From positions 1 to 7,069 of the forward strand of contig JACMLC010000095.1 in the NCBI GenBank assembly GCA_014379795.1: DNA of 7,069 nucleotides. Direction: 5' to 3'. The notes beneath the pieces are model-generated. The model was not told the DNA's origin and ran no database searches. It saw nothing but the letters and a program-made list of their open reading frames with translations. Origin of the DNA: Pyrinomonadaceae bacterium (GTDB taxonomy: Bacteria; Acidobacteriota; Blastocatellia; Pyrinomonadales; Pyrinomonadaceae). The position numbers and the translations under genes are program-made. Shown in pieces: positions 1 through 5,445 of this stretch (position 1 is its first letter; each line of letters starts with the position of its first letter).

Positions 1-36
1 GGACACTGGACTTGAGCCTTGGGACTAAACGTCGCC

Positions 37-2610
37 TTAGCTGATGGCACTGCGTTGGTCGCGCGGCGCGGCGGGCTTAACGACCGGCGTAGTGCTTTCC
101 TGGTTTGAGCGATAGCCGCAGCCTTCTTTTGCACAGTAGCGGAATGTCCCGTCTTTTTTCGTCGTCTTCTCCAGCAGAAACGGCGCGGCGCACTGCGGGC
201 AGGGCTCGATGACCGGCTTGTCCCAGAAGACCACGTCGCACTTCGGATATTCCGAGCAGCCGTAAAAGGCTTTGCCGCGCTTCGATTTCTTGACGACGAT
301 CTCGCCCTTACAGCCAGCGCGCGAGCAGGCCACGCCGGTCGTCTCACGTTTGATGTAGCTGCACTTCGGATAGTTCGAGCAGGAGACGAACTCGCCGAAG
401 CGCCCGTGACGGAGGACGAGTTGCGCGCCATCCACCGGACACTTTTCATCGAGCGGGACGGGTGCGGGCGCGACCGCGCCGCTTCTGGCAATCTTGCGTA
501 TGTTGCGGCATTCGGGATAACCCGTGCAGCCCAAAAACTGCCCGAAGCGACCGCGCTTTAAGGCCATGGGCTTGCCGCACAATTCGCATTCTTCGGCCTC
601 TTCGGCATCGCTTGCGCCCGCCGCCACGCCTGCTTCGTTGGTTGATGAAGCGGATGCTGTACCGGCTTCAACGCCTTCCGCGCTTGCGCTTGCAGGTTTC
701 GCTACCTCGCGCGTGGTGCGGCAATCCGGATAGTTCGAGCAGGCTAAGAATTGCCCGAAGCGCCCGAACTTGATGACCATCGGCGCGCCGCAATTCTCGC
801 AAATTTCGTCGGTCGGAATCGCCTGTTGCTTGGCGGCGCGCATCTGCGTCTCTGCGTTCTTCAAGTCCTTCGCAAACTTTCCATAAAACTCATGCAGGGC
901 AGTAGTCCATTTCAGCTTGCCTTCTTCTATCTCGTCCAGAGCCTCTTCCATCCGCGCCGTGTACGTCTCGTTAAAGAGATCGTCAAAGCTGGCGACCAAG
1001 AGATCATTAACGGTTGTGCCGAGCGCGGTCGGGTGAAAACGTGCTTCGTGCTTTTCGACATACTCGCGGTCGAGAATCGTCGTCATAATCGCGGCATACG
1101 TCGAAGGCCGACCGATGCCTTTCTCTTCCAGCGCCTTGACGAGCGTCGCTTCCGTGTAACGCGGCGGCGGCTCTGTGAAATGCTGTTCGGGCGTGATGGT
1201 TTTCAGGTCAAGCTGTTCGCCTTTCGAGACGAGCGGCAGCTTGCGCTCGGCCTCTTCATCTTCCTCTGTCTTTTCGTCGCGCCCCTCTTGATAAACTTTC
1301 AAGAAGCCGTCGAACTTTTGCACCGAGCCGGTCGCGCGGAACGTGTAGCGTCCGGCGGTGATGTCTATCGTCGTCTGGTCGAAGATGGCAGGCATCATCT
1401 GCGAAGCGACGAAGCGTTGCCAGATAAGACGATAAAGTTTTAACTCTTCTTTGTTGAGAAAGCGCGCGACGGCATCAGGCGTGCGCGCGACATCGGTCGG
1501 GCGAATCGCTTCGTGCGCGTCCTGCGCGCCCTTCTTTGAGCGATATTGCACAGCCTTTTCCGGCAAATAATTCTCGCCGTATTGACCGTTGATAAAATCG
1601 CGCACTTCATTCAAAGCGGTATCCGACGTGCGCGTCGAATCCGTTCGCATGTAGGTAATGAGACCGACCGCGCCTTCTGCGCCAAGCTCTACGCCTTCGT
1701 AAAGTTTTTGGGCGAGCATCATCGTCTTCTTGACCGCGAAGCCGAGTTTGCGCGATGCCTCTTGCTGCAATTTTGAAGTGATGAAGGGCGGGACCGGATT
1801 TCGCTTGCGCTCTTTGGTCGTGACTTCCGAAACAACGTAAGCCTGCTCTCTGGCTTCAGAGACGATCTCGGTGGCCTGCGCTTCGTTGGCAATCAGGATT
1901 TCATTCTTTTTAATATCCTGATCGAAGCCGGAGGTTTTAACCGTCTGCTCGCCAATCTTCCAGAGGCGCGCGTCAAAAGCCGGAGGCAGCTTCGCAGCCA
2001 AGTTCGCAGTCACAGTCCAGTATTCCGTTTTAAGGAAATTCTCTATCTCGCGCTCGCGCTCGACCACCATGCGAAGCGCGACAGATTGCACGCGGCCTGC
2101 GCTCAAACGTCCACCAACGGTGCGACACAAAAGCGGCGAGACCTTGTAACCCACTAAGCGGTCAAGCACGCGGCGAGCCTGCTGCGCGTCCACCAGATTC
2201 GCGTCTACCTGCTTCGGCTCTTTGAAAGCATCCTGCACGGCGCGCTTCGTAATCTCGTTGAACATCACGCGAAAGACAGGCTTCTTTGGCCGCTTGGGCA
2301 CGATCTCTTCGGCGAGGTGCTGGCAGATGGCTTCGCCTTCGCGGTCAGGGTCAGCGGCTAAAAAGATGGACTCGGCCTCTTTCGCGGCCTTTTTCAAATC
2401 CGAGACGATTTTTCGGTTATTGCGCTTTTTGGTATCGGGGATGACTTCATAGGTCGGCTCAAAATCATGCTCGACATCAACGCCCAATCCCTTCGACGGT
2501 AAATCCTTGATGTGGCCGATTGAGGCCATCACGCGATAATCGCTTCCTAAATATTTGTTGATCGTCTTCGCTTTAGCGGGCGATTCGACGATGACTAAAT
2601 TTTTTGCCAT
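37..2610 (-). CDS. topA: DNA topoisomerase I (type IA), five C-terminal zinc ribbons
   Basis: Relaxes negatively supercoiled DNA by cutting one strand and passing the other through the gap. The 857-residue product has the whole type IA core. An N-terminal Toprim domain carries VESPAKAKTI (residues 8-17, with Glu9) and the metal-binding DPDRE (87-91). The linking region holds GGRLSAGRVQSVALR (166-180). The active-site tyrosine is Tyr320 in GLITYMRTDSTR, and HEAIRPT (366-372) and GIGRPSTYA (498-506) follow. The tail has five Cys4-type zinc ribbons starting near residues 604, 675, 724, 762 and 804. An Ala/Ser/Glu-rich linker of about 35 residues separates the first two. The third ribbon has Asp727 where the second cysteine is expected. 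Length is close to that of E. coli TopA. The ATG start is supported by an AAGGA ribosome-binding site (2617-2621) and by the standard MAKNLVIVESPAKAKTI N-terminus. It is the last gene of the minus-strand cluster and ends in TAA. Identification is essentially certain. Confidence 0.98.
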   Translation of the reverse strand: MAKNLVIVESPAKAKTINKYLGSDYRVMASIGHIKDLPSKGLGVDVEHDFEPTYEVIPDTKKRNNRKIVSDLKKAAKEAESIFLAADPDREGEAICQHLAEEIVPKRPKKPVFRVMFNEITKRAVQDAFKEPKQVDANLVDAQQARRVLDRLVGYKVSPLLCRTVGGRLSAGRVQSVALRMVVEREREIENFLKTEYWTVTANLAAKLPPAFDARLWKIGEQTVKTSGFDQDIKKNEILIANEAQATEIVSEAREQAYVVSEVTTKERKRNPVPPFITSKLQQEASRKLGFAVKKTMMLAQKLYEGVELGAEGAVGLITYMRTDSTRTSDTALNEVRDFINGQYGENYLPEKAVQYRSKKGAQDAHEAIRPTDVARTPDAVARFLNKEELKLYRLIWQRFVASQMMPAIFDQTTIDITAGRYTFRATGSVQKFDGFLKVYQEGRDEKTEEDEEAERKLPLVSKGEQLDLKTITPEQHFTEPPPRYTEATLVKALEEKGIGRPSTYAAIMTTILDREYVEKHEARFHPTALGTTVNDLLVASFDDLFNETYTARMEEALDEIEEGKLKWTTALHEFYGKFAKDLKNAETQMRAAKQQAIPTDEICENCGAPMVIKFGRFGQFLACSNYPDCRTTREVAKPASASAEGVEAGTASASSTNEAGVAAGASDAEEAEECELCGKPMALKRGRFGQFLGCTGYPECRNIRKIARSGAVAPAPVPLDEKCPVDGAQLVLRHGRFGEFVSCSNYPKCSYIKRETTGVACSRAGCKGEIVVKKSKRGKAFYGCSEYPKCDVVFWDKPVIEPCPQCAAPFLLEKTTKKDGTFRYCAKEGCGYRSNQESTTPVVKPAAPRDQRSAIS

Positions 2611-2635
2611 TAAAATTCCTTGCTGCTACTGTTGA

Positions 2636-2660
2636 CGAGGCTTCGGTTTGAGACGCCTCG
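2636..2660. other. Small hairpin upstream of topA
   Basis: CGAGGC (2636-2641) and GCCTCG (2655-2660) form a 6-base-pair stem with a 13-base loop. It lies 26-50 bases before the topA start codon, between topA and the preceding small gene. There is no T-run after it on the minus strand, so it does not look like an intrinsic terminator of the upstream gene. It could be a leader structure in the topA mRNA or chance. A 10-base palindrome, CAGCGCGCTG (2694-2703), sits nearby next to the upstream gene's stop codon. Confidence 0.3.
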
Positions 2661-2705
2661 CTAAAATTAATTCAACCTTGTAATTTTGAACATCAGCGCG
2701 CTGCG

Positions 2706-3116
2706 CTATTTCTTGCGCTGCATCCTGACAAATGCCTGAGCCTTCTCCTCATTTAGCGTTTGTCCCTCGTATTTTCCTTTGGAGACCAGCTTTAAGTCGA
2801 ATTCCATGTGCGGCGAGGAAACCCTGAAATAAAGCTTGCCTCCGGTCTTGAACTGTATGTCCAGCAGCTCCTTTTTCGAGCCGTCCTTTGCCATGTAGTA
2901 GCCTTTGAGTTGCTTGTTCTCAAGATAAAATTTGATCGAAGTCTTTTCCCCGCCTTTGTTATCGCTGACTTCCCAGTCTCCGACCAGACTCTTATTTTGC
3001 GCAGCGGTCGCCTGCCATATCCCATTGCCGGACGGCAAAGACATGCTTTGTGCGCTCGACATCAGAGAGGCGAGCAAGAAAAGACCTACCGCATAGCGGA
3101 TTAAATTTATTCTCAT
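2706..3116 (-). CDS. Small exported protein of unknown function, possibly lipocalin-like
   Basis: The 136-residue product begins with a clear signal peptide: MRINLIR as the basic part, YAVGLFLLASLM as the hydrophobic core, and probable cleavage near SAQS (residues 21-24). The mature part of about 110 residues has no cysteine and no further membrane segment. It looks rich in beta strands: LVGDWEVSDNKGG (44-56), IKFYLENKQLKGYYMAKDG (61-79), KLYFRVSSPHMEFDLKLVSKGKYEGQT (94-120), ending in basic residues. The early G-x-W followed by alternating strands recalls lipocalin-like or DUF2147-type small periplasmic beta-barrels, but that is only a resemblance and no ligand can be inferred. The start is supported by an AAGGAG ribosome-binding site (3127-3132), ten bases ahead. 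It lies between the coiled-coil membrane protein gene and topA, 91 and 95 bases away. It may be a passenger in the cluster rather than a partner of DNA metabolism. Confidence 0.8.
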   Translation of the reverse strand: MRINLIRYAVGLFLLASLMSSAQSMSLPSGNGIWQATAAQNKSLVGDWEVSDNKGGEKTSIKFYLENKQLKGYYMAKDGSKKELLDIQFKTGGKLYFRVSSPHMEFDLKLVSKGKYEGQTLNEEKAQAFVRMQRKK

Positions 3117-3207
3117 CTTAAGAAGACTCCTTCCTACGAATAATCATCATGCCGCGTTGCATCATTATCTGACCGGGCAGCGAGAAACTATTTTTTGCGG
3201 CAAGCAG

Positions 3208-3837
3208 CTACGGCTTTTCATTCGGCATAGCCATACTATTCAAATCAATATTCCACGAGACGCTGATGGATTTCCGGCACTTGTTCGCCAGATTTAAAGA
3301 AAGGTTTCTCAACTCAACCTCTCTGGCAATTTCCGAATCACATTCTTTGCTTCGACCGTCAAGGCAACTGCCGAACTGCACCATTGCTTCTTTGACTGCT
3401 TGATCTTCAACCAGAGCGAGCGGCCCCCAGTATAACAGCCGGAATTTTTCCTCCGCCGTTTTTCGCTCCGGGTGATTGAGCGGCAACGTCGCAATCGTCG
3501 CGGCGGAGGTTGAGGCTTCAAAATACAGAGCGATCTGTTTTTCCCAAAACGGTTTTCTGGATTCCCGCTCTCTGGCTGCGGTATCTCGCTCTAACTGTTT
3601 CTGCACCTCCTCGGCCCTCTGGGTCTGCTCGGCATTAAATTTAGAATTGAATTGATAATTACTAAACCACAATCCGGCGACGGCAATGACGGCGGTCAGG
3701 AAAGGGAGATAGCGCCCGATGCTGTTCTCCCATTTCGTCTTGGCGCTGAGACTCTCGACCTCAAGCTGTAGCTTTTGCAGTTGCAGATCGGCCACAGGAT
3801 CGTTCGTCTCTTTATCTTTCGGACTCTGCGTTTCCAT
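3208..3837 (-). CDS. Single-pass membrane protein with coiled coil, unknown function
   Basis: With the start chosen here the product has 209 residues. The N-terminal 42 residues are charged and probably helical (LQLQKLQLEVESLSAK, 18-33). One membrane segment follows at about 43-58 (YLPFLTAVIAVAGLWF), then a highly charged, probably coiled-coil stretch at about 64-100. A compact C-terminal region carries WEKQIALYFEASTSAATIATL (98-118) and LLYWGPLALVEDQAVKEAMVQFG (134-156). I believe those motifs recur in uncharacterised bacterial proteins, but I know no function for them. Three cysteines (158, 166, 187) lie in the C-terminal part. The reading frame stays open to another ATG at 3894, which would overlap the end of dprA by 22 bases. 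The internal ATG at 3837 is preferred because an AGGGA ribosome-binding site (3845-3849) precedes it and the extra 19 residues look like untranslated leader. The gap to dprA is then 35 bases, which favours co-transcription. Confidence 0.75.
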   Translation of the reverse strand: METQSPKDKETNDPVADLQLQKLQLEVESLSAKTKWENSIGRYLPFLTAVIAVAGLWFSNYQFNSKFNAEQTQRAEEVQKQLERDTAARERESRKPFWEKQIALYFEASTSAATIATLPLNHPERKTAEEKFRLLYWGPLALVEDQAVKEAMVQFGSCLDGRSKECDSEIAREVELRNLSLNLANKCRKSISVSWNIDLNSMAMPNEKP

Positions 3838-3872
3838 CACTCCATCCCTGCTGTGGTTGAAGCAAGCAGCCC

Positions 3873-5003
3873 TCACATTTTTCTGACAAAGCATTTGCCG
3901 GGTAGTTGCCGTATCAGTTCTCTCATCTCTAAGGCCAGCAACGCGCCGGACAGTTCCGGCACTGTCAACTTGCTCGATGCCGCGAGCGCGTCAATATGCG
4001 CCGGGTCGTCCGTCGAAAGCAACTTCCAGACAGCATGCTCGGTCGCCGTCAGGTCATCCGGCACCAGCTCCAATTGCTCGACCAGATTCTTTTCACTCTT
4101 CTTCTCAAGCGGCGGCGGCAAAAGCCCGGCAGCGATTTCCGGCGGCAATTCAGTCACGACATCCTGCCACTGTTGCACCAATTTTCCGCCCGCGCCCTTA
4201 ATCAGATAATTCGTCCCGAAAGAGTTGCGCGAAGTGATATTGCCGGGAACGGCAAAGACTTCGCGGTTCTGCTCCATCGCGAGGCGAGCCGTAATCAAAG
4301 AGCCTGAATTCTCCGCCGCTTCGACCAGCACGACGCCGAGGCTTAAGCCGCTGATGACGCGATTGCGATACGGAAAATTCTGCGGCGCGGGCGGCGTCCC
4401 CAACGGAAACTCTGAGACGAGCGCGCCGCCTCCATCCAGAATCTCGCCCGCCAGCTTTTTGTGGTCGCGCGGGTAAACAGTATCTATGCCGGTTCCCATC
4501 ACGGCCACCGTGCGGCCTCCGGCTTCGAGCGCGCCGCGATGCGCAGAGGCGTCTATGCCGCGCGCCAAACCAGAGATAATCGTCACGCCGCGCTGCGCCA
4601 GATCGCGCGCCAGCATCAAGGCTGCGTTCTGCCCGTAGGTCGAGCAGCGTCTTGAGCCGACCATCGCCACACAAGGCTGGTCAAGACATTCCGTCCACGC
4701 TCCTTTAACGTACAGCGTGATGGGCGGGTCTGAGATTTCTCTCAAGAGGGACGGATAGACGCCGTCATCCAGCAAAAGGATGTCTGCGCCCATTGCCCGC
4801 ACACGCTCCAACTCGCTTTCGGCCTGCGCTTCTCTATCGCGCGCCAGTATGCTCTCGATGGCTTCGGGGCGCAGGCGCACACTCTCTAATTCACTGCGCC
4901 GCGCGCCAAAAACTCCCTCTGCCGAACCGAAACGTTCCAACAGCTTTGCGGCAGCACGCGGCCCCACACCCGGCGTCATATTGAGCGCAATCCACTCACG
5001 CAT
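3873..5003 (-). CDS. dprA: DNA-processing protein DprA (natural transformation)
   Basis: Binds incoming single-stranded DNA in the cytoplasm and loads RecA during natural transformation; it is also widespread in bacteria not known to be competent. The 376-residue product has the three usual parts. A helix-hairpin-helix/SAM-like N-terminus contains NMTPGVGPRAAAKLLERFGS (8-27). The Rossmann-like core has VGSRRCSTYG (115-124), SGLARGIDASAH (144-155), GTGIDTVYP (170-178), FPYRNRVISGLS (210-221) and GSLITARLAMEQNREVFAVPG (234-254). A C-terminal winged-helix domain covers about 318-375 (LTATEHAVWKLL, ending GKCFVRKM). The frame is open upstream to 5075, but that extension translates the heptamer repeat (residues like NRKSKIANLK). 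The family N-terminus corresponds to MREWIALN, so the ATG at 5003 is chosen. No Shine-Dalgarno sequence precedes it; the repeat ends two bases away. It is the first protein gene of the minus-strand cluster and lies downstream of selC. Confidence 0.96.
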   Translation of the reverse strand: MREWIALNMTPGVGPRAAAKLLERFGSAEGVFGARRSELESVRLRPEAIESILARDREAQAESELERVRAMGADILLLDDGVYPSLLREISDPPITLYVKGAWTECLDQPCVAMVGSRRCSTYGQNAALMLARDLAQRGVTIISGLARGIDASAHRGALEAGGRTVAVMGTGIDTVYPRDHKKLAGEILDGGGALVSEFPLGTPPAPQNFPYRNRVISGLSLGVVLVEAAENSGSLITARLAMEQNREVFAVPGNITSRNSFGTNYLIKGAGGKLVQQWQDVVTELPPEIAAGLLPPPLEKKSEKNLVEQLELVPDDLTATEHAVWKLLSTDDPAHIDALAASSKLTVPELSGALLALEMRELIRQLPGKCFVRKM

Positions 5004-5005
5004 AC

Positions 5006-5098
5006 ATTTTAGATTTGCGATTTTAGATTTGCGATTGGAAGAGGAAAGAAAGCTGTTTGTGCTGTTCAATCGCAAATCTAAAATCTAAAATCGCAAAT
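5006..5098. repeat. Inverted arrays of two 7-base words (heptamer repeat hairpin)
   Basis: Two words make up both arms: A = ATTTTAG and B = ATTTGCG. On the plus strand the left arm (5006-5037) reads A-B-A-B followed by ATTG. The right arm (5067-5098), read on the minus strand, is B-A-A-B followed by ATTG. The inner 18 bases of the arms (5020-5037 and 5067-5084) are perfectly complementary. The outer 14 bases pair with two mismatches per word. The loop is 29 bases (5038-5066). The element fills almost the whole gap between selC (5 bases away) and the dprA start codon (2 bases away). It has no T-run and is not a standard terminator. Heptamer-phased intergenic repeats are known in cyanobacteria (short tandemly repeated repetitive sequences); whether this one belongs to such a family is inference. 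Confidence 0.9.
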
Positions 5099-5103
5099 TC
5101 ATT

Positions 5104-5203
5104 TGGCGGAGGCGTGTGGGAATCGAACCCACCTGAGCCTGCTCTCACAGTCTCACAAAACGGTTTTGAAGACCGCGCCATTCACCAGAACAGATGCGCC
5201 TCC
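5104..5203 (-). tRNA. selC: Selenocysteine tRNA, anticodon TCA
   Basis: Carries selenocysteine to recoded UGA codons with SelA, SelB and SelD. On the minus strand the 100-base gene (CCA included) folds as follows. The acceptor 5' strand is GGAGGCGC (5203-5196), pairing with ACGCCTCC. The 6-base-pair D stem is CTGTTC/GAATGG with a 4-base loop TGGT. The anticodon arm is GCGGT-CTTCAAA-ACCGT, whose loop matches that of E. coli selC. The long variable arm is TGAGACTG/CAGGCTCA with one A-G mismatch. The T arm is GTGGG-TTCGATT-CCCAC. The gene ends with discriminator G and an encoded CCA (5104-5106). The 6-base-pair D stem, short D loop, large variable arm and TCA anticodon separate it from tRNA-Ser and from ordinary suppressors. 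The eighth acceptor pair is C-A rather than Watson-Crick. No selenoprotein or sel gene is visible in the window. Confidence 0.95.
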
Positions 5204-5227
5204 CTTGTGAGCACAAAAGCGAACAAG

Positions 5228-5257
5228 ACCCTACGCGCCGTAAGCCCAGCCTGTCAA
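5228..5257 (-). promoter_or_regulatory. Probable selC promoter
   Basis: On the minus strand a perfect -35 box TTGACA (5257-5252) is followed by an 18-base spacer and a weak -10 box TAGGGT (5233-5228). Transcription would start near 5221, giving a leader of about 18 bases before the mature tRNA 5' end. A strong -35 with an imperfect -10 is seen in some stable RNA promoters. This is a visual match only. Confidence 0.5.
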
Positions 5258-5347
5258 GCTTGCCTCATAATTGCAATTTATGTTGCCAACCTTGCGGCAA
5301 CCATTTAACTCAATCCAACTAAAGCTTTCTTGATCCCGCAAGCGCAC
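5258..5347. other. Divergent intergenic core with two small palindromes
   Basis: This stretch lies between the putative selC and boxC promoters. It holds a 10-base palindrome AATTGCAATT (5269-5278) and an inverted repeat GTTGCC/GGCAAC (5282-5287 and 5296-5301) with an 8-base gap. Either could be a regulator site or a small hairpin. I see no open reading frame with a credible ribosome-binding site here and no RNA gene. Confidence 0.3.
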
Positions 5348-5377
5348 TTGACGCAAGGAGGTGAAATTCACTATTAT
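5348..5377 (+). promoter_or_regulatory. Probable boxC promoter (sigma70-type)
   Basis: TTGACG (5348-5353) and TATTAT (5372-5377) each match the sigma70 consensus at five of six bases and are separated by 18 bases. The expected start point is near 5384, giving an untranslated leader of about 60 bases before boxC. A Shine-Dalgarno-like AAGGAGGTGA (5355-5364) lies inside the spacer and would not be in this transcript. Confidence 0.6.
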
Positions 5378-5381
5378 GTTT

Positions 5382-5399
5382 TTCGAACGAACGTTCGAA
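5382..5399. promoter_or_regulatory. Candidate repressor operator at the boxC transcription start
   Basis: TTCGAACG and CGTTCGAA form a perfect 8-base inverted repeat around a central AA. The site begins four bases after the putative -10 box, so a bound dimer would cover the predicted start point and block transcription. The same DNA can also be read as a direct repeat of TTCGAACGA with a 12-base period (5382-5390 and 5394-5402). Size and symmetry suit a TetR- or MarR-type repressor, families that often control aromatic or acyl-CoA catabolism. No such regulator is in the window, so the partner is unknown. Confidence 0.5.
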
Positions 5400-5430
5400 C
5401 GAGCAGGGTTTTACTTAAAAGCCTATTAAA

Positions 5431-5436
5431 TTGGAG
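5431..5436 (+). promoter_or_regulatory. boxC ribosome-binding site
   Basis: TTGGAG lies nine bases before the ATG at 5446. GTG (5440) and TTG (5443) are in frame directly ahead of that ATG and could also start translation, but they sit closer to GGAG (three and six bases). ATG is the conventional choice and gives a normal BoxC N-terminus. Confidence 0.6.
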
Positions 5437-5445
5437 TTTGTGTTG

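Noticed and set aside
751..1443. Long plus-strand open frame (230 codons) opposite topA
   Set aside because: It is antisense to the conserved core and first zinc ribbon of topA, shows no recognisable domain, and is explained by codon bias in the real gene.
2636..2660. Intrinsic terminator between the small exported protein gene and topA
   Set aside because: The stem is only 6 base pairs, the loop is 13 bases, and no T-run follows on the minus strand.
5004..5075. 24-residue N-terminal extension of DprA
   Set aside because: The extension is mostly a translation of the heptamer repeat; the family N-terminus matches the ATG at 5003.
5006..5098. CRISPR array
   Set aside because: The repeats are 7 bases, contiguous and inverted, with no unique spacers.
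5006..5103. Genomic island or integrated element attached to the selC 3' end
   Set aside because: tRNA-Sec genes are known integration targets, but no integrase, direct repeat of the tRNA 3' end or foreign gene is visible. The neighbouring gene is the housekeeping dprA.
5057..5308. Plus-strand 83-codon frame over the repeat and the tRNA gene
   Set aside because: It translates the heptamer repeat and the antisense strand of selC, a typical source of spurious proteins over tRNA-Sec genes.
5376..5429. 17-residue leader peptide ORF (ATG at 5376, TAA at 5427) behind a strong AAGGAGGTGA
   Set aside because: The ribosome-binding-like sequence lies in the promoter spacer, the ATG overlaps the -10 box, and the spacing is long. 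It stays possible only if transcription starts further upstream.
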